Shown: positions 1 to 10,545, numbered from the stretch's first letter. The stretch: 64,000 nucleotides of DNA from Prorocentrum cordatum (GCA_963575745.1 CAUYUJ010009391.1:246642-310641), one strand, 5' to 3'. Program-made: numbers and translations. The notes: generated from the letters alone by a model not told the origin.

Positions 1-221
1 ACACAACACACAGCACACAACACACAGCACACATACAACGCACAACACAAACATAACACACAATACACAAACAGCACAACACAACACAGCACAGCACAGC
101 ACAACACAGAACAAGCCACGGCAAGACAAGTCAAGACAAGACAAGACACGACCAGACAACGTAACGCAACGTAGCGCAACACAACACAACACAACACACA
201 CACAAAGCACACACACACACA
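1..221. repeat. ACACA-type microsatellite
   Basis: A run of short ACAAC, ACACA and CAGCACA units with no coding potential. It drifts to ACAAGACAAG around 120-160 and ends in a pure AC run near 200-221. Confidence 0.9.
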
Positions 222-237
222 CCGGAGGGGCAGAAGG

Positions 238-395
238 TGGAGGAGGAGGAGGAGGAGGAGGAGGAGGAGGAGTTGGGAGGAGGAGGAGGAGGAGGAGTTG
301 GGAGGAGGAGGAGGAGGAGCAGGAGGAGCAGGAGGAGGAGAAGGAGGAGGAGGAGGAGGAGGAGCAGGAGGAGGGCTGCGAGGAGCTAGGAGGAG
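238..395. repeat. GGA trinucleotide tract
   Basis: A nearly pure GGA/GGAGCA purine tract on the plus strand. It creates a glycine-rich open frame that should not be read as a gene. Confidence 0.9.
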
Positions 396-1167
396 TCGTA
401 GGAGCCAGCGGGAGGCACGCAGGAGGGGGCAGGCGTCAGAGGGGCGGCTACCGGGCGGAGCGGGAGTAGCAGCAGGGCCGCGCCCGCGCGCGCGCATGGA
501 GCCCTCCCTCCCCCGGCGCAGGCACCGCTTTCTTTGCCGCGATCATCCTCAGCTTTATTCCAGGCCCGTGGCAGGCTGCCTCCGGGGGGTTGGGAGCCCA
601 GAGGGGTAGAGTGGTCACAGGAGGAACACTGGTGCCGATGCCGCTGCCCTTGCTTCGCTTGAACTTTTTCTGGGCCTCCTGGGAGGCCCTCGTCGCCAGG
701 GCCGGGTGCGGCTCAAAATTCGGGTCGGAGTGCACCCTAGGAGAGGCCCGGGGAGTAACTTGATCGGTACCCTACCCTTTTGCTTCCCCAGAAGATTGAC
801 ATGTTTGACTCGCTGCACCGTTTTTCTCTCTTTGCCATGCGCCAGGGCGCCCTGTGGCACGAAGGAGAGGGAGGGGGATGGGAGGGGTTATGGGGAGCAT
901 CCTGGAGGCCTCGCGCGGCGCCAAAGAAGTCCGCGCGTCCGCCCCGTCGGATCTGGGACGACGCTCGCGCGGCGCTGCCCCGACGCGAGTCCGCTGCAAG
1001 TCCGACGTGAATCCGACGTACGTCCGACGTCAACCCGACGCGCAGCCGACGCGGCTCCGACGTGGACTCGATCGGGTGGCCGCGCGGGGCCTCCCTGCCG
1101 TGCTTCTCCAGAGCGGGGCGGGGGAGGCGCGGCCGTGGCCCTCTCTGCAAAGCACGCGCACGTTGGC
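396..1167. other. no recognised gene
   Basis: A GC-rich stretch with several overlapping open frames on both strands, none with recognisable motifs. From about 960 to 1070 the tetramer CGAC recurs every 10-12 bases (CCGACG), as in a worn minisatellite. Confidence 0.5.
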
Positions 1168-1545
1168 GTGGCACCGCTCGGGCGTGTGCGTTCCGTCTCG
1201 GCGAGGGCCATCGGGTAGCTCTGTGGGCCTGTTGTCCACCACCACCTCCATAAGTTGGAAGGGGGAGGGGGTCCTTCTCCTCCTCTTCCTCCTCCTCCTC
1301 CTCCTCCTCTTCGTCCTCCCCCTCCTCCTCCTCCTCGTCGTCCTCCTCCTCCTCCTCCTCCTCCTCCTCCACTTTCCTCCATCCAACTTATGGTGGTGGT
1401 GGTGGTGGTGGTGGTGGTGGTGGTGGTGGTGGTGGTGGTGGAAAACAGGCCCATCAAGGAGCCTCGTGGGCCATCCTGCGACAAGAACATGCGCACGAAA
1501 CCGAAAGCATGCGCGGGAGTGGACGTCCGAGCGATGGCGAGCGAA
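1168..1545. repeat. inverted-repeat element (family H) interrupted by a family A insertion
   Basis: The left end reads GGCACCGCTCGGGCGTGTGC. The right end (1519-1545) contains GACGTCCGAGCGATGGCGAG, the inverse of the same motif. A second, uninterrupted copy lies at 5785-5912. Between the ends sits the family A element at 1222-1456, so this is a nested insertion. Confidence 0.55.
1222..1456. mobile_element. TIR element, family A, copy 1 (TCC core)
   Basis: The left end is TGTGGGCCTGTTGTCCACC followed by CCATAAGTTGG. The right end is a long GGT run, then GGAAAACAGGCCCATCA, its inverse complement. The core is TCC-rich. The left terminus has lost one base relative to the TGATGGGCC consensus, and no clean target duplication remains. 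Confidence 0.75.
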
Positions 1546-1619
1546 CGGACGGCGCACACGACCGTGCTCTCACGCCTGTGCCTCCCCGCCGACCGCCCAC
1601 TCCTCGACGGCCCTGCGGC

Positions 1620-1912
1620 ACGAGGCGGAGGAGAGGGAAGGGGAGAGGGGAGGGAAGGGAAGGGGGAGAGGACAGGGAAGGGGAGATGGGAGGGAAGGGG
1701 AGAGGGACGGGGAGGAAGAGAAGGGAAGGGGAGAGGAGAGGAGAGGGGAGGGAAGGGGAGAGGAGAGGGGAGGGAAGGGATGGGAATGGCCAGAGGGAAG
1801 GGGGATGGAGGGAAGGGGAGAGGGAAGGGAGGAAAGGAGAGGGAAGGGGAGAGGGAATGGGGGAGGGGAGGGAAGGGAGGGCGGGGGTGGGGAGGCAGGC
1901 GGAGGGGGGGGC
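1620..1912. repeat. GGGA/GGGAA polypurine tract
   Basis: About 290 bases of almost only G and A on the plus strand, in GGGAAGGGGAGA units. Every frame across it is low-complexity. Confidence 0.9.
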
Positions 1913-2007
1913 AAGCGCGCGCGCCCCGGCGAATCCGCGGATGACTCGATCCGGCGCCCCCGGGCGGCTCGCTGGCGCGTCTTGGGCGCCTCTTGGGGCC
2001 TCTTGCA

Positions 2008-2387
2008 CGAGACCGTGGCCTCGGGGGCGCGAGTGCAGCGCGATTTGCGAGGGATCGTGGCTTCGGGAGCGCGGATGGGGTGTAATTTGCACGGGGTCGT
2101 GGCCTCGGGGGCGCGAATGTGATGTAATTTTCAAGAGATCGTGGCCTCGGGGGCGCGAATGGGGGGTAAGTTGCTAGGGACCGCAGCCTCGGGGGCGCGA
2201 CTGCGTCGTGATTTGCAAGGGATCGTGGCCCCAGAGGCGAGAATGTGGCGTACACGGGGGATCGTGGCCTCAGGAGCGTGCAGATGGCAGATTTTACGAG
2301 GGATCGTGGCTTCGGGGGCGCGAATACAGTGTAATTTATTATGGGTGTTGGCCTCGGGAGCACGAACGCAGCGTAATTTGCGCGGGA
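2008..2387. repeat. 42 bp minisatellite, about 9 units
   Basis: Tandem units of the form GGGATCGTGGCCTCGGGGGC, then GCGAATG, then a variable segment ending TGTAATTTGC. The 42 bp period is 14 codons, which keeps frames open on both strands without coding meaning. Confidence 0.85.
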
Positions 2388-2410
2388 TTAGAGTAGAGCG
2401 TCGGGAGCGC

Positions 2411-3439
2411 GAATCTCATGTATTTGTTGTGTCCACGGCGCCCCAGAAATTCAGACGATGCGATTCGGGGACGCTAACCAAGGCTCCTTTCGGCTCCCCC
2501 CACCCCTCGCGCGGACATCAACAATTTACAGTTAGAAACAGAACACAATATTGTGACATTGGAAACTGGAAATTGGAATTGGTTCAGGGAGCACCAAGCT
2601 TAATCCTCGCAGCCTGACGGCCCTGCAAGGGGGCTGGCGGATTTTCGGGCCCCCTTTCCAGCGGTACAGCACTCACGGCAACCGGCAAAAGGATTGGGCA
2701 CGCCCTTTTGGCGTAATCGTCCCTCGAATGTATAGTTTTTTTCTCACATATGCCCTTGAGACACTCTAAGAGTACCCCTCGGCAACAAAGACGCGTCAGG
2801 GGGGGCGTTTCTCTTCCGACCCTCGTCGCCGCCGTTGTGGCGCAGGAGCAGTCGATATTCAGCAGCAGGGTAACGGTTTCGAGATCTGTGGAGGAGTTTC
2901 GGCGGGCCTCGCCGGCTGCACTCGAACGGGCCCCATGGCCGAGCCTTTCCGCCTCTGCTCTGGCCCCCGAGGGTCCTGTGGGCCCCGTCCGTCCTGTGAC
3001 GGACCACAGGCCGCTGTGCGTGTGGTGGGAGCGGGGTAGGTTTCGGAATCGATGCACGCGTCGGAATCGATGCACGCGTGTGTGGATGCATTCGCGTTTC
3101 GCACGCTCGCCCGGGCGATGATTGTCACGGGCAGCCCTGTGTTGATGCGTCTTGATCACGGGGGGGCAGAATCTGTCCGCCCCTGCTGCCGCCAGCAGCG
3201 CGCTGTTGCACTGGAGCTTGGGTTACGGGCCTGTGGCGGGCGTGGCGGGGATTTCTGGTTTCGCATTAGAAGGGTTCTGGCGAGCCGTGGCGGAGGCGAG
3301 GTTGCCGTCGATTGGACCCCCTCACGTCCCGGGAGTGTTCTGGCAACGCTGGGCCGACACTGCCGCGGGTGAAGCAGCCGAACGCAGCCGGGAGCTTAGC
3401 CTCACCGCGGATGCGTCCTCGACCGACAATTGGGGTACG
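2411..3439. other. no recognised gene
   Basis: Unique-looking sequence with frames up to about 190 residues on the minus strand (2584-3159), none with family motifs. A short direct repeat, CGGAATCGATGCACGCGT, occurs twice in tandem at about 3045-3080. Confidence 0.5.
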
Positions 3440-3598
3440 TCAGGAGGGGGGAAAATCACACAGACACAAGTAATCGTCGATGCCCAGACAACATGGGAAA
3501 ATATGGGAAGTGGGGGGGAAGACAAACACCCAGAAAATATAGGAAACTATCGGGAATCCTGTTATTTGTGTATGTGTGTGTGTCCCATGGCCCCTTCA
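3440..3598. mobile_element. TIR element, family C, copy 1
   Basis: It begins TCAGGAGGGGGGAAAATCAC and ends TGTCCCATGGCCCCTTCA. The AT-rich interior contains AATATGGGAAGTGGGGGG and ACCCAGAAAATATAGGAAA, shared with copies at 9563, 31589 and 50457. The flanks GTACG and GTATT agree at 3 of 5 bases, so the target duplication may be worn. Confidence 0.75.
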
Positions 3599-3753
3599 GT
3601 ATTGTCGCGTCCCTGGTCCGGAGGATGGCCCGGAGAGAGCTCTGGCAGAGACTCTGCGGCGGCTGATCCCAGGAACAGCCCCAAGGGCTCCCCAGAAGTC
3701 CCCGAGGGAGCTCGACGGGGGGCCGAGTTTTGTTTTTTGGGCAGAGGGCAAAG

Positions 3754-3926
3754 TGATGGGCCTGTGGCCTGTTTTCCACCACCACCACCATAAATTGGAG
3801 GGGGAGGGGGTCCTCCTTCTCCTCCTCCACCTCCTCCTCGTCCTCCTCCTCCTCGTCCTCCGCCTCCTCGTCCTCCACCTCCTTCCCTCCTCCAACTTAT
3901 GGTGGTGGTGGAAAACAGGCCCATCA
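3754..3926. mobile_element. TIR element, family A, copy 2, with exact 5 bp duplication
   Basis: The left end is TGATGGGCCTG followed by GTTTTCCACCACCACC and CATAAATTGGAG. The right end CCAACTTATGGTGGTGG then AAAACAGGCCCATCA is its inverse complement. The core is CTC/TCC. CAAAG flanks both sides (3749-3753 and 3927-3931). Confidence 0.9.
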
Positions 3927-3931
3927 CAAAG

Positions 3932-5111
3932 GGTGAAATCTGAAGTGCTGTTTCGATGGATTTTCGAGGCTTGAATCATCAAAAGGTGAACCACAAGACG
4001 GATTGATTACCCTAAGAAAATGCTCAGGGGGGACCACGAGGGATCGTGCCGCCCGTGCCAGTGCTCACCATGCCACCAAGTGTGGTGAACTTCTCAGGCG
4101 TTCCAGGTGCGGGAATTTTTCTACCCGGGGTGGTCATCTGAAGTTTTGTGCTTCGGAGTGTGGTCGTGAAGGGGCCCAGAAGTGGCCTCAAGGTGTTGTC
4201 TTTTCGGCTCCAGGAGCCGCGGTTGTCTACGGTGTGGACCTCGGCGAGTCCCTCCGCCTCGGCTTCTTGGCCCGTTTTGGCACAGCCACCGTGGACGGGC
4301 GGCAGCATTTCAGCTTGGCTGGACCTATCCTTCGACTCTGACTCGCGTTCTTGACTGTAAACTCCCCCTCAACCATCCCTCTCCCGCCACTGCTGTGGTT
4401 TCTCTTCGGCACGCCTGAGGCACCAACACCTGCAGGGCCGGCCGAGATCGACAGCCAAACGCTCTGCGAAGGTGTGGGCTAATGCCTCTGGTCAGCACGG
4501 TGTGGGTGCCGGGAGATACGTGGCGCCTCAGACTCAGGGAGCGGGCCCTCGCCCATCCCTCTCCCATCCTCCCCCTCCCTCCCCCCCGCAGATCATCCTG
4601 AGTCCGATTATCAGCATCATAAACTTGTTCTACATGTTCAAGGCGCCCAGGGCGGCGCCGCCCTCCACCGTCGCGCGGGGACCCCCCCCGCTCGCTCGAG
4701 GGAGGCCTCGGGAAGTCCCCTTGGGGCCTCTTTGGAGAGGGCCCCCAGGAGGCCCCCTGGAGGCTGCGCAGATCAGCGGAGGAAAAGATGCCGATGCCGC
4801 TGGTCCTCCCGGAGAGCCCTCGTCGCACCGGCTGGACTCGCCTCGAGATGCTGGTCGGGAGGCGCCCCGGAAAAGGTCTGGCGCCCTCAAGAAGGGTGCC
4901 TCCGGATGCTCTCCGGCGGCGACACGTGGCTCTCGTGGCGCCGACAGCGGGGGGCGGAGGGGGTGGGTGGAGCACATGGCTCCGGGGGAGGGCATGCGGG
5001 CCCCCAGCCCGCCGCTGCTCGCGAACGCGGGCCCTGGGCCCGGAGGGATCGCGCGCTCGCCGCCGACAGCGGGGGCGGAGGGGGGTGGAGCACGTGGCTC
5101 CAGGGGAAGGC
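3932..5111. other. no recognised gene; weak Cys-rich reading
   Basis: A plus-strand frame at 4003-4341 has a Cys spacing (CGNF...GG...FC...C) that faintly recalls short zinc-binding segments of mobile-element proteins, but there is too little to name it. From 4560 to 5100 the DNA is GC-rich and low-complexity, with frames open on both strands. Confidence 0.35.
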
Positions 5112-5116
5112 ATGTG

Positions 5117-5329
5117 TGATGAATTTGTGTTCCACCACCACCACCACGAGTTGGAGGGGGGAAGGAGGAGGAAGGCGACCAGGAGGAGGAGGAGGAGGAG
5201 GAGGAGGAGGAGGAGGAGGAGGAGGAGGAGGAGGGCGAGGAGGAGGAGGAGGAGGAGGAGGAGGAGGAGGACCCCCTCCCCCTCCAACTTCTGGTGGTGG
5301 TGGTGTGGTGGCGGGAAACACGCCCATCG
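5117..5329. mobile_element. TIR element, family A, copy 3 (GGA core)
   Basis: The left end is TGATGAATTTGTGTTCCACC and the right end GGTGGCGGGAAACACGCCCATCG is its worn inverse complement. The core is about 130 bases of GGA, opposite in strand to copy 2. The flanks are ATGTG (5112-5116) and ACGTG (5330-5334), matching at 4 of 5 bases. Confidence 0.8.
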
Positions 5330-5471
5330 ACGTGGGTCCCCAGCCCGCCACCCCTCGCGAATGCGGGCCCTGGGCCCGGGAGGATCGTGCGCTCTCCGCC
5401 GACAGCGGGGGCCCGTCGCCGACCTCTCCGCGGTGCGGCGCTGCTAGTCCAGGCCAGTTACTCCCCCGCAG

Positions 5472-5670
5472 GGAGGAGGAGGAGGAGGAGGAGGAGGAGG
5501 AGGAGAAGGAGGAGGAGGAGGAGGAGGAGGAGGAGGAGGAGGAGGAGGGCGAGGAGGAGGAGGAGGAGGAGGGCGAGGAGGAGGAGGAGGAGGAGAGGAG
5601 GAGGAGGAGGAGGAGGAGGAGGAGGAGGAGGATGGGGAGGAGGAGGAGGAGGAGGAGGAGGAGGAGGTCC
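5472..5670. repeat. GGA tract without recognisable TIRs
   Basis: About 200 bases of GGA with GGC and GAT interruptions. It gives poly-Glu, poly-Arg or poly-Gly frames on plus and Ser/Pro/Leu runs on minus. Neither end resembles family A. Confidence 0.9.
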
Positions 5671-5784
5671 CGCCCTTGGGGACCCCCGTCGACGGCTCAA
5701 GAGCGGCAGGAGGCCTCGACCCGGCAATTCCTGGGCGCTTCGTGGCAGGGCCGAGTCTTGCTTGAGGCTTGGTCCTCCTCGGCG

Positions 5785-5912
5785 CTCGGCATCGCTCGGA
5801 CGTGTGCTTTGTCCGTCGGCGAGGACCGTCGAAGAGCATACTTGGTGCCCCTTCGCGAAGGCATCAGCGCACGAGGAAAAGGAATGGACGTCCGAGCGAT
5901 GGCGAGAGCAGG
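5785..5912. repeat. inverted-repeat element, family H, uninterrupted copy
   Basis: GGCATCGCTCGGACGTGTGC on the left is mirrored by GGACGTCCGAGCGATGGCGA on the right, about 75-90 bases apart. It matches the split copy at 1168-1545 and shows what that site looked like before family A inserted. Confidence 0.55.
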
Positions 5913-6048
5913 GCGAGTGGAGACAGCGGCCGCTCGAAGTCGGTGCCTGGACCCCGCCCGGGGTTCCAAGCGCATCCGGTTTCCGAGCTGCCGCCGGCCG
6001 TGGCGACGAGTGGCCCAGCCGAAGGCCAGCTACCGTTGTCCCTGCTCT

Positions 6049-6219
6049 TAAGGCGGGCGTGTCTCTCCCTCTACAGGAAGGGTGTTCGAAAGTAGTTGAA
6101 CAAATCGCCTGGGGACGTTTTTGTTTTCCGACTATTTCTGCTTATGTGTGATCATCTGTTGGACTATGTAGTATTAAGTTTCTCCCAACATCCGCCTGTA
6201 GGGGGACGTGTCCGACCCA
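6049..6219. mobile_element. TIR element, family B, copy 1
   Basis: The left end is TAAGGCGGGCGTGTC, then CCTCTACAGGAAGG. The right end is ATCCGCCTGTAGGGGGACGT then GTCCGACCCA, roughly its inverse complement. The interior is AT-rich with GGGGACG and TTGGACTAT. The flanks GCTCT (6044-6048) and ACTCT (6220-6224) match at 4 of 5 bases. Confidence 0.75.
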
Positions 6220-6571
6220 ACTCTACTCGCCCTCCTCTGAGCCTACTATTGACACCCGCTGCGCAGTTTCCTTGAGCCACGGCCCGGAGGTGCCGAGTGC
6301 ACCCAACATCTCGGCAGCAGTTGTCAGGTGACGCACTGCCTCGTGGCGGCGATGTCCCAGAATGCCATGCTGAAGTACAACGTGCTGAGCGCCTCGTGCC
6401 AGAGGCGGCCCCGTCGAGCCCTCAGAGGGCCGTTCTGCAGGACAAGTCTGGCGTCCCTCCGCCCGCCTATGCGGCAGCGCCCGAGACTCAAAGGCACCCG
6501 AGAGAGCCCCGATCCCCCCGCCGCCGCCGCGGCCGCTCCCGACGTCGGAAGCCGTTCGATCGAGTGGATGT

Positions 6572-6836
6572 CAGATACCACGTCGGCGCACCCCAAGTCG
6601 GAGGTTCGGCGGCGAGCGAGGGGGGGAAGTGAGAAGGAAAAGGCCTTCTTGGAAGGCGGCGGGACTTCGCAGAAACCCTCGCGCCTTTGCGAGGTTTTCA
6701 GTGTCTTCGGGGAAGGCTCAAAGAACTTCTCAGAGGGCCTGGGAACTGCCGAGCTTTCTGAGAAGGCCTTCTCCTTCTCGCTTCCCCTCCGGGCTCGCCA
6801 CCGACAGATACCAGGTCGGCACACCCCAAGTCTGAG
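6572..6836. mobile_element. inverted-repeat element, family E, copy 1, inside 32 bp direct repeats
   Basis: The core (6608-6800) starts GGCGGCGAGCGAGG then GGAAGTGAGAAGG. It ends GAGAAGGCCTTCTCCTTCTC then GCTTCCCCTCCGGGCTCGCC, its inverse complement. A 32 bp direct repeat, CAGATACCACGTCGG and onward, brackets it (6572-6603 and 6805-6836, 3 mismatches). Confidence 0.7.
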
Positions 6837-7262
6837 TTGGCTTCAGATTTGCCGACACGCGGAGTCATTGAATCTTTGTGCCTTGGTGAGCGCCATGATT
6901 GCGGGGAACCTTACACCCATTTTGGCGCTTCGTGAGATTTGGTTGTTGAAGCTTTACGTCTCGCAGCAGCGAGAAATATTGCACGGCGCTCACCGCCGAA
7001 TCTCCGCAGCCGAGGTGCCCGGCCCATTTTGGCACACCTCGGGGGTGCACTTCGATCCGATCCGACTCCGAGCTCGCCGAGCTCGATCCGATCCCAACCG
7101 ACGATACATGTTTTTCCATCAGGGCGTTTTCCCTATATTTACCTAACAGCGAAGACTGATAGGTTTCTAGTTGACTCAAAAGAGCTCACAGATCACTCCA
7201 CAGGGGGGTCCGGGCAGGTGTTGGGAGTTGCCGGGCGGCAGGTGCCGGGCTCGTTTTTCGCC
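6837..7262. other. no recognised gene
   Basis: AT-balanced unique sequence. A short run around 7050-7110 repeats GATCCGATC/CCGACT-type motifs. Nothing else recognised. Confidence 0.5.
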
Positions 7263-7702
7263 AACAGTCACACACTTCGTGCTCTTCGATTTCCCAGAAC
7301 TCCATTCCCAGGCCACATTCTGGAGGGCCGAATGCAACAGTCACACACTTCGTGCTCTTCGAGTTCCCAGAACTCCATTCCCGGGCCACATTCTGGATGC
7401 CCGGAGCCAACTGTAGGCCACTTCGTGCTCTTCGAGTTCCCAGAACTCCATTCCCGGGCCACATTTTGAATGCCCGGAGCCAACTGTAGGCCACTTCGTG
7501 CTCTTCGAGTTCCCAGAACTCCATTCCCGGGCCACATTTTGAATGCCCGGAGCCAACTGTAGGCCACTTCGTGCTCTTCGAGTTCCCAGAACTCCATTCC
7601 CGGGCCACATTTTGAATGCCCGGAGCCAACTGTAGGCCACTTCGTGCTCTTCGAGTTCCCAGAACTCCATTCCCGGGCCACATTTTGAATGCCCGTAGCC
7701 AA
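7263..7702. repeat. 73 bp minisatellite, 6 units
   Basis: Units start near 7270, 7343, 7416, 7489, 7562 and 7635. Each carries CACTTCGTGCTCTTCGAGTT, CCCAGAACTCCATTCCCGGG and CCACATT. The last four are almost identical and the first two diverged, with GGAGGGCCGAATGCAACA in place of GAATGCCCGGAGCCAACT. Confidence 0.9.
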
Positions 7703-8735
7703 CTGAGGCTGAGGCAGGCTGCTGCTGAGGCAGGCTGAGGCTGAGGCTGAGGCAGGCTGAGGCTGAGGCAGGCTGAGGCTGAGGCTGAGGTTGAGGCTGA
7801 GGCTGAGGCTGAAGCAGGCTGAGGCACACGCTGAGGCAAGCTGATGCTGAGGCAGGCTGAGGCTGAGGCTGAGGCTGATGCAGGCTGAGGCTGAGGCTGA
7901 GGAAAAGGTTGAGGCTGAGGCTAAGGTTGAGGCTGAAGCTGAAGCAGGCTGAGGCTGAGGCTGAGGCAGGCTGAGGCTGAGGCTTAGGCAAGCTGATACT
8001 GAGGCAGACTGAGGCTGAGGCTGAGGCAGGCTGAGGCTGAGGCAGGCTGAGGCTGAGGCAGGCTGAGGCAGGCTGACGCTGAGGCTGAGGCTGAGGCTGA
8101 GGCTGAGGATGAGGCAGGCTGAGGCAGACGCTGAGGCAGGGTGAGGCTGAGGCTGAGGCAGGCAGTGGCTGAGGCTGAAGCTGAGGCAGGCTGAGGCTGA
8201 GGCTGATGCAGGCTGAGGCTGAGGCAGGCTGAGGCTGAGGCTGTGGCTGTGGCTGAGGCTGAGGCTGAGGCAGACGCTGAGGCAGGCTGAGGCTGAGGCA
8301 GGCTGAGGCTGAGGCTGAGGCTGATGCAGGCTGAGGCTGAGGCTGGCTGAGGCTGAGGCCGAGGCTGAAGGCAGACTGAGGCTGAGGCTGAAGCAGGCTG
8401 AGGCTGAGGCCGAGACAGGCTGATGCTGAGGCTGAGGCAGGCTGATGCTGAGGAAAAGGTTGAGGCTGAGGCTGAGGCAGGCTGAGGCTGAGGCTGAGGC
8501 AGGCTGAGGCTGAGGCTGAGGCAGGCTGATGCGGAGGCAGGCTGAGGCTGAGGCTGAGGCTGAGGCTGAGGCTGCAGGCTGAGGCTGAGGCAGGCTGAGG
8601 CTGAGGCCGAGGCTGAAGGCAGGCTGTGGCTGAGGCTGAGGCTGAAGCAGGCTGAGGCTGAGGCTGAGGCAGGCTGAGGCTGAGGCTGAGGCAGGCTGAT
8701 ACTGAGGCAGGCTGAGGCTGAGGCTGTGACTGTGA
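7703..8735. repeat. 1 kb AGGCTG hexanucleotide array
   Basis: Over 1,000 bases of AGGCTG with AGGCAGGCTG variants. It turns into ACTGCG-type units at 8726-8790. All six frames translate as Ser-Ala, Gln-Pro or Leu-Ser alternations, so the long minus-strand frames are artefacts. Confidence 0.95.
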
Positions 8736-8790
8736 CTGCCGTTGCCACTGCGACTGTCATCGCGAATGCGACTGCGACTGCGAGAACAGG

Positions 8791-9562
8791 AGAATTCTAC
8801 AACTGGATTCTCATCTGGATCTTAAGGGGAATGCTTCCATATATGCTTCTACACATCGCTGTTAGGTTGCTTTGCCGGGATAATTTTTGTTGTTCGGCTT
8901 CCGCGGCCGCTGTCGGGCCCCAGGTCCGAGGCGGGAATTTCTACATGACCACCGCCTGGAGGATCAATTTTCGGGGACCTCGGCAGCCGGTGGATATATC
9001 TTCGGGCCCCCAGGGGCAAACATATGTCCGTATCCACCGCCCGTTGGGGCGCCAGGACGTCGGCTCCCAGGCGGTGGATATGGATAAATCCCCGCCTCGC
9101 ACCAGGGGCCATCAAAAGTGGACCCTGGGCGGAGAACGGGCCCCAGGGACGGGGGCCGATACCTATGGGCCGCGCACTGAAAACACCATATCGGATTCTG
9201 TCAAGGCTTCCATATCGGTATCGATACTCCAGCGGTCCGGCGCGACCCGATTCCTGTTGGGCGCGGCTGTACATCCTGGCGCAGCCGATCCGATACGGGC
9301 TCGGCTCCGTGCCGGTGCGGTCCGACTCGATGTTCGTTCCGATCTCAGCTGGTTTCCTGACCCGACGAGGGCCGTTCTTGCTCTTGCCCCCCTGGCCTAG
9401 AGGGCCACTGCTCAGTTCTAGGACAGAGTGTGGGAGACGACCTGTGCAGGGGGGGCGCTGTTGTGAGCAGCCCGGGGCTGCCCTGCGCACTTGCCTTTGG
9501 CCATCGCGTGGCGCGGTGTCGATTCACTGCAAATTATGGGACGGGTGGGATATATGATGTTG
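8791..9562. other. no recognised gene
   Basis: Mixed unique sequence. From about 9180 to 9360 it carries dispersed CGATACC, CCGATCC and CCGACTCGA motifs resembling the decayed GATTCG repeat at 13195-13395. No protein family recognised. Confidence 0.5.
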
Positions 9563-9688
9563 CCAGGAGGGGATAAAACAGACAGACAAGATTCCTTAGA
9601 CAATGATGGGGAAATATGGGAAGTGCGGTGAAGCCAAAAACTCAGAAAATATAAGGAAATATGGGGAATCCACGTGTCGGGCCCTTGG
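9563..9688. mobile_element. TIR element, family C, copy 2, shortened
   Basis: It starts CCAGGAGGGGATAAAACAGA and carries GGGGAAATATGGGAAGTG and CTCAGAAAATATAAGGAAAT. It ends GTGTCGGGCCCTTGGA instead of the usual GTGTCCCAGGGCCCCTTCA. The GTTATTTGTGTGT part is missing, so it has an internal deletion. Confidence 0.6.
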
Positions 9689-9822
9689 AGGCGATGCTCG
9701 TTCGACACCGTTTCTATACCTTCTGGGTGCTCGAAGTTATTTCTGGGAGGTGGTCCTTGAGTACGATGGGAGCGACATATCCCGGGGACAGGGTCGGGAC
9801 TTCGGGAGGGCCCCCCCCAGCG

Positions 9823-9984
9823 TTAAGTCGGGCATGTCCTTAACAGGAGGAACATTCAAACATAGTTAAAATAGTCTGGGAACGATTTTTCTTTATATAC
9901 ATATATACACACACACTATGTTTGAAGACTTTCGAGCATGTTCTGAGTATCTGTTATGCTTCTTCCTGAATCCCGAGCTAACCC
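9823..9984. mobile_element. TIR element, family B, copy 2, exact CAGCG duplication
   Basis: It starts TTAAGTCGGGCATGTCC, then TTAACAGGAGGAACATTC, and ends AATCCCGAGCTAACCC. CAGCG lies on both sides (9818-9822 and 9985-9989). A similar uninterrupted C-rich CCAGCGCTCTCCCAGGGCC string at 10214-10238 looks like the unoccupied version of this target. Confidence 0.7.
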
Positions 9985-10545
9985 CAGCGCTCCTCTCCCA
10001 GGGCCACGCCGCGGGGAGCTGCCTTTGGGGAGCCGCGAACACTGGGGGACCACCGCGGCCGGGGCCGAGAGGGCATGGCCGCCCCTCCCCGTCGGGGGGC
10101 GGGGGCGCGCCGGGGGCTCCCTTCACGAGGGGAGTGCGGGCTCAGGAGGCGGGGTCCCGTGAGGCTCGAGTGCGCCGGGGCGCGGGCCTGCGGACGTTTG
10201 CCCCCCGCCCCCCCCCCCTCCCCCAGCGCTCTCCCAGGGCCACTCCGCGGGGAGCCGTCTTCGGTGAGCCGCGGCCAGGGCCGAGAGGGGTGTACCCATT
10301 GATCCGATGTCGTGATTGTTTCAATGCGCGGTCCCCGGAAGTCTCGACCCATTCCCCGACCGACCGGTCTTTCACCCTGCGTCAGTTTTCGACGGTCCCG
10401 GGGCCCAGCGAGGGCCTCTATAGAGGTCGAATTTGGCGAGAAACCTCCGTCTTGATTCCCAACCATCCTGTGGTGTTGGGTCCTCGTTTTGAAGAGACGG
10501 TGCCCCGCGTTCTCCTTCCTCCTCCCGCTGCCCCCTCCCTCCTGC
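9985..10545. repeat. GC-rich region with GGGGGCGGGGGCGCGCC repeat unit
   Basis: 10082-10155 (CCCCTCCCCGTCGGGGGGCG and onward, ending CACGAGGGGAGTGCGGGC) recurs at 12990-13050 and 13103-13165. GGGACCACCGCGGCCGG also recurs at 10048 and 13062. The plus frame 9918-10826 is only an open path through repeats. Confidence 0.6.

Noticed and set aside
854-2363. 422- and 491-residue frames on opposite strands
   Set aside because: They run through GGA, GGGA and 42 bp repeats, and no family motifs are present.
2584-3159. 191-residue minus-strand frame
   Set aside because: No motif, no codon bias clearly different from its shadow frames, and no neighbours to support it.
7263-7702. CRISPR-like regular repeats
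   Set aside because: The whole 73 bp unit repeats, with no distinct spacers, and the context is eukaryotic.
7186-8760. Minus-strand Ser-Ala/Gln-Pro repeat proteins
   Set aside because: Produced by the AGGCTG hexanucleotide array and the 73 bp minisatellite.
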